The notes beneath the pieces are model-generated. The model worked only from the letters and a program-made list of their open reading frames with translations. It was not told the DNA's origin and made no database searches. This document shows, piece by piece, positions 36,301-48,300 of a DNA stretch of 64,000 nt. The position numbers and the translations under genes were made by a program. Position 1 is the first letter of the stretch, and every line of letters begins with the position of its first letter. This stretch comes from Macrosoma leucophasiata (taxonomy: Eukaryota > Arthropoda > Insecta > Lepidoptera > Hedylidae): positions 1,550,001-1,614,000 of the forward strand of contig JAWQUS010000017.1 of the NCBI GenBank assembly GCA_036365455.1, read 5' to 3'.

Positions 36301-39300
36301 ATGTGGAAGTCTACTAATAATCATGTCATCATCTTCATTTAACTGCCTCAGTAGCCTAATACTAATAGTAGTGGATCGATTCCCGGGTCGCCACCTGGTA
36401 CGTGGGCCAATACGTAACCGGCGAATCGTGGGTGTTTGCATGTATGCTTGTATGCATGCATTTACCACTGCCTACCCCTTCGGGGATTACAGGCGTGAAG
36501 TTACGTTTTTTTTACGTAATCATCATTTCAGCCGAAAGACGTTTTCTGCTGAACAAAGGCCTCTCCCGAAGATTGTCACGAACGGTCCCGGGCCGCCCTC
36601 GTCCAGCGCTTGCGCGCGACCTTCACCAGGTCGTCGGTCCACCTCGTGGGGCCGCACCGAGCTTCGTCTTCCGGTGCGCGGGCGCCACTCGAGAACTGCT
36701 CTGCCCCAACGGCCGTCAGTTCTTCGAGATAAGTGCCCTGCCCCCCCGCCACTTGAGTCTCGCTATTCGCTATGTCGGTTACTTTGGTTCTCATGCAGAT
36801 CTCATTTCTGGTTCGATCTCGAAGAGAAACTCCGACCATACCTCTGTCCACTGCTCTCTGAGTGACCTTGAGCGTTTTTATGAGGCCCATAGTGAGCGAC
36901 CACGTTTCGGTTCCGTATGTCATCACTGGCGACACACACCGGTCGGAGACCTTCTTCTTCAGACACTGCGGTATATTGGACGAGGAGATATATCGCAGCT
37001 TCCCGAACGCTGCCCATCCGACGGAATAATTGTGTATAGAAATTTTCATTATATATTTTCATATACATAATTAAATTTTTTAGGTTTCCTACAAGTCTGA
37101 AAATGTACGTTTTTGTCCGTATATAGAAAACTAGCGGTTGCCCGCGGCTTCGCCCGCGTGGTTGTGATGATTTTATAAATAACTAAGTAGCCTATGTTCT
37201 TTCTCAAAGTCAGCTCTATCTCTGTACCAAATTTCATTAAAATCGGTTCAGTCGTTTGGACATAAAAAGATAACAGACAGACTGACAGAGTTACTTTCGT
37301 ATTATAATACTACACAAAGCAGGTGAAAATAGTAAGAATATCTGGAATCATGTCAAAAAATTAACTTGTATATCTAAACAGCGTGAATCGAATTCGAGTT
37401 TGCTCTACTCCAACCCCACCCCACTTCTGTCAGCGAATTATGTTAATGACTATTTTATAAACGTAGGAAAAAATCTAGCGGAACAAATTCAACAACAAAA
37501 AGATAACCAGCCATCTTTACCCCGTCAAAAATCGAGGAATAGTCGCAGTCTCAAATCTTTCGTAATGTTAGACACAGATGAATATGAAATAGCTCAAATC
37601 ATCTCAGGACTGAAGGATAATTGTGCAGTTGGATGGGATAACATAAATAATAATATTCTTAAACGTTACAAACATATTCTTGTGCCACCCATGACCTATA
37701 TTTTTCGACTTTCACTTTCCACCGGGATTTTTCCAAATTGTCTGAAAAAGCTGTGTAGTTGGACCTATTTTTAAATCGGGGAGCAAAGATCTAGTTACCA
37801 ATTATAGACCAATTTCAATACTTCCTTCTATATCTAAAATATTGGAAAAAAATTAAACAATAGGTTAATTGAATATCTTGAAAAAAATCATTTTATTTCG
37901 CCAATGCAATTCGGTTTCAGGGCTAAACTATCCACTGCTGACGAGGTACATGAACTGACCGACTATATCTCGCAAGAACTTGATAAAGGGCAACAGACTT
38001 TAGGTATTTTCATCGATATGGCCAAAGCTTTTGAAACTAAATCAATTTCTATACTGCTGAATAAATTAGAAGCTTTAGGTATAAGAGGCATGCAGTTGCA
38101 ACTATTTGCTGACTACTTAGACAATCGGTATCAGTGCGTTAAAATAGATAATAATAGGTTGGGGAAAAAGTCTTTTCGCATTATAGTATGTATGAACTTG
38201 TAATAAAATCTCTTTGGCTGTAGTATTTGTATCTGGCTGGTTTTGGTATCATTGAAAGTTAAAATTTTAAAGAACATAATTCCAAATTCAAATTAGGCAA
38301 ATGTGTGATTTTCATTTGTTTTTCGTACTGTTAGTGAATCTAATGAAGAAATTCAAAACATTTTAAAATTTTACTACAAAAAAGGTAAAAATGCAACGCA
38401 AGCCGCGAAAAAAAATTGCGATGTTTATGGACCTAGTGCAGTGTCTGTGAGAGTAGCACAAATTTGGTTTAAGCGTTTTCAATCCGGAAATTTTGATGTC
38501 AAAGATGCACCTCGCTCTGGTCGCCCTATTACGGATAAAAAGGATGCCATTTTTGAAAAAGTGGAGCAAGATCGACATATCAGTAGTTACGACGTAGCTG
38601 AATAACTGAGAATTGATCACAAAACAGTTTTGGCGCATTTGAAAAAAGCTGGGTACAAAAAAAAGCTCGATTTTTGGGTACCTCACGAGCTCACTGAAAG
38701 AAACCTAATGAACCATGTACTCATTTGTGATTCTTTATTACGACGTAATGAAACCGAATCATTTTGAAGAAGCTGATAACTGGTGATAAAAAGTGGATCA
38801 CGTACGACAAGAACGTGTGAAAAAGGTCGTGGTCAAATGCCGGTCAGGCTTCACAGACTGTGGCGAAACCCGGGTTAACTCGCAATAAGGTGATGTTGTG
38901 TGTGTGGTGGGATTGGAAGGGCATTATTCATTATGAGCTATTACCACCAGGCAGGACTATCGATTCTGAACTCTACTGCGAACAACTGATGAGATTAAAG
39001 CAAGAAGTTGAGAGAAAACGGCCGGAATTGATCAACAGAAGGGGTGTGGTGTTTCATCATGATAACGCTAGACCTCACACATCTATAGCCACTCAGCAAA
39101 AATTAAGAGAGTTTGGCTGGGAGGTGTTAATGCATCCGCCGTATAGTCCTGACCTTGCACCTTCAGATTTCCACCTGTTTCGGTCTCTTGAGAATTCTTT
39201 ATGCAATGTTAGGTTAACATCACGAGAGGACTGCCAAATCCACTTGTCGCGGTATTTTGATGAGAAGTCCCAAAATTTTTATAGCAATGGGATCATGTCC

Positions 39301-42300
39301 CTACCTACAAGATGCCAAAAGGTTATCGAACAAAATGGTACATACATACTTTAGTTAAATTTAAATAAACTATATTAAAAAATGTTTTGAATTATCTTAA
39401 AAAATGCGAAGAAACTTTTTCCCCAACCTATTAGTATTATCAGTGAAGATCAAAAAATCCCTGGCTATGGGGTCCCAAAAGGGAGTATTTTGGGCCCCAC
39501 GCTTTTTTTGATTTACATAAATGATTTGTGTAATTTAACTATCCCACAGGGCAAAATCATATCGTACGCTGTCGAGACAGCATTAATATTTACTGCTAAA
39601 ACTTCTGAAGAATTGTTTGCTATTTCCCAATCAGGTTTCAATGTTGTTAATAACTGGCTTCTAGAAAATTTACTAACACTAAATGCTGACAAGACTAAAT
39701 ATATTCACTTTTCAATGCGCAAATTTTCAAGAATGACTAATAACCTTTTTGTTCACCGATGTAATAACCCTTTTAGTAGCACATGCAACTGTCCTATCAT
39801 AGTAAAAACTAGCAATGTAAAATATCTCGGAATAATTATTGATGACACTCTTTCTTTTAGATTACATATTGAGTTTTTGGTAAAAAGAGTTCGGAAATTA
39901 ATATATGTCTTTAAGAAACTACGATCAGTTGCTGATCAAAAATTAATTATACAAATTTACCTAGCTTTAGGCCAATCTATAATTCAATATTGTATTACGT
40001 CATGGGGAGGGGCTTTAAAAACTATTATCTTACCCCTTGAACGAGCCCAAAGAGCAATTTTAAAAGTATCTTATTTCCACCCCTTTTTCTATCCTACATA
40101 TTTATTGTACAAGTCCTGCAATGTACTAACTATTCGCCAAATTTTTATTATGAACATAATATTAAAACAGCACACCAAACCAGCTTTCAGACTTGAAATT
40201 ACTAACAAAAGACGATACGATATAGTCTGCAACTCGATTACAACTTTAAAACATGCGTTCACAAAACGATTTTTTTCTTTCCTGGGTCCATTTTTGTACA
40301 ATAAATTAAACAAATACCTATCTTTTTACAAGTTAGATTATTTTAATTGTAAACAAGTTCTATTTAAATATTTGTATGGTATTTCTTACGATAGTACAGA
40401 AAATTTACTTGTAGTTTGTAAATGATTTAACTATCATAGTTTAAGTTTATTGTAAATCGAAGAAAACTGTCTTTACTATTTGTTCTCCTTTAATGTGTAT
40501 AATTCATAAATTATGTATTTCGATTGTTATTTGTAACTTTATATATATTGTTGTAGCTCTATCCAGCCTGAAACACAGGTCTTACCTAGTTCAGGCAATG
40601 TTAATTCGAAACTTTGTTACATTTTAAGTAGATTCTAGTATATTCTGTAATTCTTTGTACTTATTTTACAAATAAACAATTATTTATTTATTTATCATTT
40701 TATAATATAAGTAGGAATTGTGGAAAGAACCTCTCAGCCAAGGCGCTACAATATGCGGTTCTTCAAAACTGCTGCCAAAAAGAATCCTTCAGGACTAGTT
40801 CTAATAGCTTTCGGTTCGGTTCGATTTGCAATTTGCAGTTATCTATAGTAATATTATAAAGCTAAAGAGTTCGTTTGCTTGAACGCGCTAATATCAGGAA
40901 ATACTGGTCCGATTTAAAAAATTCTATATAACATCACGCTAAGATGAATAGGAGAAGGTAGGTATCATTGCAACCGCACGAAGCCGGGACGGGCCGCTAG
41001 TGTTTGATAAGGGCTTCACACAGTTCGCTTATTAGTATGTGGAGGAACGGGTGGAAGTGTTCCTCCGGCGTAAAGGGAGGATCCTCCGACCAGGCGAGGT
41101 GGTAGCGCCTGGCGGGCCGCGGCCCAACGGTTGACGTTGGGAAGTTGTATATGTGCCAACTCTTGAGAAATCTTCGTATGTGCGATGTAATTTGACTGCA
41201 CGCCATCTATCGTACTAGACAAGTACTGTAAGGTTTTATTGTATTCCACTAGTTGGCGCCTTAATGTAGTGGACGCTACAAGTATAACATATCTGATAGT
41301 TTACTGACGGTAATGTTAATAACAGTTGCAAGATGTGAAGAAACAAGACAAGAGGCGGGCCGCGCGCGCGCCGCTGGCGAAGGTCGCGGCGCTACACCAG
41401 AACATATTTTATGCGATGCAGGTGATTGTTTTTGGTATATTACGCGTCATACGCGACAGTTATTGAAATAAATCTATTTTACTGTAATAATGAATGGATT
41501 AGAAAACGCTATTAAAACCAATTACCGAAATTTCGAGTTCATAGCTTCAATATAAGCGCGTCGTTTTGGCGGATTGGAAGCGGAGATGCTGTAGACTAAT
41601 TTCATTCAGTGCCTAATATTTTGGATACTATTTTTGCTATAGTAAGCAATTATCGCTAGAAACTGGTGGTAGAGCACCAGTGACGGAGCTCGCGGGCGTA
41701 GGCACCACCGTATTACCTACCTAATATACTTGCCGCTAAATGGTAGTGTTCATCACTATCGTGTTCCGGTCAGGTGGTAATGTACGACCCTGTGATTTCC
41801 GGCACAGAGGCATAACACCTTATGTCTCAGGAGTGGCAGCGCATCTGCATTTTGACCTCTAGTCATTGTGTCATTGTCTATAGGCTGCAGTCATCACTTA
41901 ACATCAATGTGAACTGCATGTTTGTTTGCCACTTTTATGTCATAAAAAAAAACTACTGCGATGAACGAGGTTTTTGAATATAAAATCGCACTCAAGTCGG
42001 TTTATTCATTCAGGAGGTACGGTGCCACAGACATAGACAGACAGGTCAAACTCATGACACCCCGTTTTAGCGTCGGAGGTTTAAAAGAAAAGTAACTATT
42101 TGAATGAGTGTAATTTGTGCGGCCCCGTAATATCCGCAAAGATAAAATTATTTAAGCATCGGGCACACCGCGGACACTCCGCCAAAATTCCATACAAACG
42201 CTTAATTTGGTCTCTATTACACAGACATCAATCAGTGACGTGTATTTACACGCGCACCTGTGTGCGTAGCGCGTACAAAATACCAACCGTCGCCCATAAG

Positions 42301-45300
42301 AGGGGAAGGGGTTGAGTGATGCGAGCAAATCGGGCGGGACGTCGAAGTGTCCATTCTATACGTAGTATTATTACATTATATTCTCTGCTTCGGGTTGATT
42401 TTTCTCCTTGTGACCTTTGTTTTTTTTTTTAGTGTCTATAGGCTTCAGTATATTCTACACCAATTTGCCACCTGCATGATATAAATTGTTTTTTTTTATT
42501 TTATTTATTTATTAATGGTTTAGTTCCCTTCAATAAATAATATTAATTATTATTTGTTGAAGGGAACTGTTAACAGTGTGTTACGCCAGTTTCATCGTAC
42601 TGTAACCTTATAAAATAAACAACGGAGTTTTTGGCGGGAACCTTGAAAGATGCGTGTGGTGCTCTTATTTTATTTCATTTTCTTGGTGTATTTTTGAGTT
42701 ATATTAAATAAAGTTGGTGGCATTTTGTTTGATATAGGCTTATTGTAGTGCTCGTGTATAGTGAAATAGAATAACAGTGCGAAAACACGTTTTTTCGGGT
42801 TGCCTCCAAAACTTCATTGTAAATGTTCTGGTAAAGTAGCCATCGCTTTACTAGAATTACTGACTGTGACTGACTGACGGACTGATAAATTGACTGACGA
42901 CTCTTTTACGTTGCATAATACGAATACGAAATATCATTTTACTTGACACTGACAATATGCAAAACAAGCGATGTCATAAAATTAAATTAAAAAATTTATA
43001 ATTTCTTTTAAGCTTACAGCGTTAGGTCCTTAACAACTAAGAACGAAAGCATTATAGCTTCTGGTGATATTGGTTTGGATAGACTCGTATTCATTACGCC
43101 TACATCACAATTAATTTACCATGATCGTTCAGCTAGTTTTCAATAAATATTTCTGATTCTATAATGTTTATACAAGATGTGCTTAGGGACAAATTAGTTT
43201 TTAATTTTTTATTACGTAAAATTTAAACTGAACAGTTTTTTAACGCTTATATTTAACAAACAGATCGTGTAACTTTTCGAAAACGATGGCGGGTATCAAG
43301 TTTGTCGATGTTCGCAGGTGGTCCGAAAGTGGTGGGAACAAGAAGGGGGCGCGGGCGACCCCGTGGACGCGGCCCGCCAGCTGCTGCAGTGCGTGCGGCA
43401 CTGTGCGCCGCTGGCCGGGGGGCGGGACGTGAGTGTGTGTGTGGAACAAGAAGGGAGCGCGGGGGGGCGGGACGTGAGTGTGTGTGTGGAACAAGAAGGG
43501 AGCGCGGGGGGGCGGGACGTGAGTGTGTGTGTGGAACAAGAAGGGAGCGCGGGGGGGCGGGACGTGAGTGTGTGTGTGGAACAAGAAGGGAGCGCGGGGG
43601 GGGCGGGACGTGAGTGTGTGTGTGGAACTAGAAGGGAGCGCGGGGGGGCGGGACGTGAGTGTGTGTGTGGAACAAGAAGGGAGCGCGGGGGGGCGGGACG
43701 TGAGTGTGTGTGTGGAACAAGAAGGGAGCGCGGGGGGGCGGGACGTGAGTGTGTGTGTGGAACAAGAAGGGAGCGCGGGGGGGGCGGGACGTGAGTGTGT
43801 GTGTGGAACTAGAAGGGAGCGCGGGGGGGCGGGACGTGAGTGTGTGTGTGGAACAAGAAGGGAGCGCGGGGGGGCGGGACGTGAGTGTGTGTGTGGAACA
43901 AGAAGGGAGCGCGGGGGGGCGGGACGTGAGTGTGTGTGTGGAACAAGAAGGGAGCGCGGGGGGGCGGGACGTGAGTGTGTGTGTGGAACAAGAAGGGAGC
44001 GCGGGGGGGGCGGGACGTGAGTGTGTGTGTGGAACTAGAAAGGAGCGCGGGGGGGCGGGACGTGAGTGTGTGTGTGGAACAAGAAGGGAGCGCGGGGGGG
44101 CGGGACGTGAGTGTGTGTGTGGAACAAGAAGGGAGCGCGGGGGGGGCGGGACGTGAGTGTGTGTGTGGAACTAGAAGGGAGCGCGGGGGGGCGGGACGTG
44201 AGTGTGTGTGTGTGGAACAAGAAGGGAGCGCGGGGGGGCGGGACGTGAGTGTGTGTGTGGAACAAGAAGGGAGCGCGGGGGGGCGGGACGTGAGTGTGTG
44301 TGTGGAACAAGAAGGGAGCGCGGGGGGGCGGGACGTGAGTGTGTGTGTGGAACAAGAAGGGAGCGCGGGGGGCGGGACGTGAGTGTGTGTGTGGAACAAG
44401 AAGGGAGCGCGGGGGGGCGGGACGTGAGTGTGTGTGTGGAACAAGAAGGGAGCGCGGGGGGGGCGGGACGTGAGTGTATGTGTGGAACTAGAAGGGAGCG
44501 CGGGGGGGCGGGACGTGAGTGTGTGTGTGGAACAAGAAGGGAGCGCGGGGGGGCGGGACGTGAGTGTGTGTGTGGAACAAGAAGGGAGCGCGGGGGGGCG
44601 GGACGTGAGTGTGTGTGTGGAACAAGAAGGGAGCGCGGGGGGGCGGGACGTGAGTGTGTGTGTGGAACAAGAAGGGAGCGCGGGGGGGCGGGACGTGAGT
44701 GTGTGTGTGGAACAAGAAGGGAGCGCGGGGGGGCGGGACGTGAGTGTGTGTGTGGAACAAGAAGGGAGCGCGGGGGGGGCGGGACGTGAGTGTGTGTGTG
44801 GAACAAGAAGGGAGCGCGGGGGGGCGGGACGTGAGTGTGTGTGTGGAACTAGAAGGGAGCGCGGGGGGGGGCGGGACGTGAGTGTGTGTGTGTGTGTCTA
44901 ACGGTGTGCGACGATCGTTTGAACCCAAAAAACTTAAAATTTTATAAAGTCTAACCAATACAATGTTTATAGGATCTCGCTTCAACATGCAACAAACTGG
45001 ACGAGGCGCTAACTGAATACAGAACAAGGATGTCGGATTACATGAACAGCACTGAAAATACGGTATCAATTTTATGCTTTATTATATTTAAGCATAGAAC
45101 AACACGAGCCACCGGCCGCCGCGGCGGACCGGAGGGGAGCCATAACGTCTATTACCGGTGCAAAATAGTTTGACATTTTTTGCGGGGGGAACTACATGTG
45201 ATACACACACACACACACTACAAAAATCGTCTATCACCGTAAATAGACGATTCTTGTAGTGTGTGTGTGTGTGTAGTTTCGTAAAACTCACACTTTGACT

Positions 45301-48300
45301 CTAACAAAATACATAAACAATTTCACGCACACATTTAAACATCTGGGAAACAGACATAGGACCATATGTGCTTGTACTTTGACAGAGGGGAAAGCCTGTC
45401 CCGCCGCCGGTCCGCCGCGGCCGGTGTATATGTATTTAAGTGACGTTTAAGTACCGGCGTCGGTACATGACAACCCCACCCCAAGTGCAGTTAGTCAACC
45501 GAACAATGGCGATCACACCATTCCAAAAGGGCGGCGGTCGTAAGTGCAATAACGCAAGATGAGCAGCAGCGTCTTGCAATAAAACTACCGCCACTGCAAT
45601 CGCCAATCCGCATGGCAAGCGTGGCGATTATGGCGTATTCCCTTAATGGGGAGGCTTCAGTCCAGCAGTGGACAACTTTCGGCTGAAATGATGATTGAAT
45701 TGAATTTGGGTTTTTTTTAATTTTTTTTTTTATGTAATGGAAGTGGTAAACAAGCATGCAGTTCACATTGATGTTAAGTGATGACTGCAGCCTATAGACA
45801 CCCACACAAAGACAAGGTCAAAATGCAGATGCGTTACCACTTCTGAGGCCTAAGGTCTTATGCCTCTGTGCCGGAAATTACAGGTTTATACGTCGTAGAT
45901 TATGTTCTTTTATTGTGCATAAGTTTAACTGAGTAATCCTTCTGGAATTTAATTTGGCGTCTCGTTCACTTTACAGAACACATCACACTCGCGCCGATCC
46001 AGTAAGATGAGAGGACTGAAGAGATCTGTCGGCACATTTTCCAAATCTTCATCTAAATCTTGTAAGAATTGAATGCATAATCGTGTATACCACTAGGAGC
46101 AGACGGTTCACCTGATGGAAAGTGGTCACTATCGCTTATGAACATTTTCAACAACCTCTGAGGTGTTCCTTCGGTGCTAAAATATGGGGTTCTTCAAAAA
46201 TGGTGTCAAAAGAGTCCTTTAGGGCTGGTAGCTTGTTGGCAACTACCTTGATGTTGCAAATGTTGATAGGCGGCGGTGACCACTTTCCATAAGGTGGCCC
46301 GTCTGTCAACCTAAAGGGCTCTTTTGACGCAATTTATTAAGGACCCTACGTTCAGTTGCGATTTTGCGATTCAACGATTTTATGTTACGAGATAAAGACT
46401 CCAGGGGGAGATTGCGGTTCGTTGTTGCAATCTTTTTGTGGGAAGTTTTGTTCAGCTGTAAGCCGTTCGCGGCTGAATAGCTGATGATGAAATTAACTAT
46501 GAAAGAAAAGGGCTCGAGTAGCCTATCTGTGCCTGCTAATGCTACTACATAATATATACTGTATTGTATACTGTACAGTGAACGAAGCGGCCGGCCTGTC
46601 CATGTACTCCCTGGACACGCTCCGCATCAATCTGCGGCCGAAGACGATCAGCTCTAAAGACGTACAATCCAGGTTTGATATATACTTATTTTATTTTTAA
46701 AGAAAAATGTAAAGAAAAATTTGACTTCAGGCGAGACTCGAACTCGCGACCTACTGGGAATCTAGTCCAGCCGCTCTTCCAATTGAGCTACTGAAGTCCT
46801 ACCCGATTTGTCAAATTTTTCCTTCACATCTATTGCATTGCTTTATGGTAGCAGCAGCGCCATCTATTACCAACTATGCTAGTTAGGCAACCGATATAAT
46901 AGACTTTTCAGTTTATTGAATATCGTAAAGAAGTCGCTTTTATCATTAATAATTGTTTTTATATTATTTCGCATTAACACATGCTTGTGAAATATATTTT
47001 ATTTTTAAAGAAAAATGGAAAGAAAAATTTGCCTTCAGGCGAGTCAAATTTTTCTTTCCATTTTTATGCGAAATAATATAAAAAAAATTGATATATACTT
47101 GTTTACAGATAAATAAAAATTCATATCCTCATTATATATTTATAAGGTGAAACAGACCACTTTGTATATAAATAAAGTTAAAAAAAATTGTAAACGATAA
47201 AAAAATCTATTTGTTTCAATCTCTCACATTTTTTTTTTTATGTCTGAAGGTTGACAGACTAGCAAATCGGCCACCTGATGGAAAGTGGTCACCGTCGCCT
47301 ATGAACATTTGCAACACCAGGGGAGTTGCCAACGCGCTGCCAGCCCTGAAGGACTCTTTTGACGCCGTTTTTGAAGAACCCCATATTGTGTAGCACCTAG
47401 GGAACACCTCAGAGGGAAGTTCGTTCCACAATTTACACGTTCTGGGCAGGAACGAACGTGAAAACCGCACCGTTGAGCACTGCCAGGTGTCCAGTCGGTG
47501 TGGGTGGAACTTCTCTCTTCGGCGGGTAGTAAGGTGTAGGAAAAGAGACGGTGGCACCATGTCAAAAAGTTCAGCAGAGCACTCATCATTGTAGAGACGG
47601 TACAACACGCACAGACTCCCAATGTCTCTGCGCAGGCTCAGATGTTCGAGCCTGTCAGTAAGTCCTGGATTGTTAACAATACGAACGGCGCGTTTTTGTA
47701 GGGCGTCAAGTGGACCAAGCTGGTATTTGGGGGCTCCCGCCCACAAATGAGAGCATTATTCCAGATGGGGCCGCACTTGGGCCATATAAAGCTGTAGTAG
47801 CTGCCCCGATGTGAAATACCGCCTCGCTTTGTTAAGCACCCCCAACTTTTTGGATGCCAACTTGGTCTTACACTCAATGTGTCTCCCGAATTGCACTTCG
47901 TTCGATATGTCAACGCCCAGGATACCGATACTCTTATCAACGGCGAGCGGAATGGCCCTGGAACTGTGGTGCTACAAGTGCAAAAATCTAATTGCAAAAA
48001 TCTTAAGAAATATTCAATCACAACATATTTCTTATTGTTGATGAATGAAACAAAATATCCAAATTGGTACAGGCGATTTAAAGTTATCGACAAACATACA
48101 TAAAAAGAAAAAAAAATTGAAAACCTCCTTTTTTTAAGTCGGTTAAAAAATCTCACTTATGTTTAAAGCTAGACTCTGTTGTAAAGCGCAATCTAAATGA
48201 ACATAATATTAAATAATTATATATAAAATAAAAAAACGCATTTTTAGTGGCACGTCTAAGGCTCGAGTGGCACCCGCTGCCACTAAGAAAGTCAAAGAAG

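Larger units (their letters stand above)
37320..40690 (+). pseudogene. Second LINE (CR1/Jockey superfamily), dead, split by mariner
   Basis: Pieces in order: ANYVNDYFINVGKNLAEQ (37430), VGPIFKSGSKDLVTNYRPIS (about 37758-37815, after a frameshift), MQFGFRAKLSTADEV (37904), the mariner insertion, YGVPKGSILGPTLFLIYIND (39468), the maturase-like C-terminus to the stop at 40425, and an ATTTATTTATTT tail. The catalytic Y-A-D-D is changed to YAVET at about 39565, removing both aspartates. With two frameshifts or stops, this copy cannot encode an active enzyme. Confidence 0.85.

Noticed and set aside
36402..37070. 222-aa plus-strand frame
   Set aside because: It is the shadow of the RTE reverse transcriptase remnant on the minus strand.
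43240..45069. Many overlapping 100-210 aa open frames on both strands
   Set aside because: They are by-products of a 45-bp (15-codon) tandem repeat; only exon 9 (43318-43428) and exon 10 (44973-45062) are supported.
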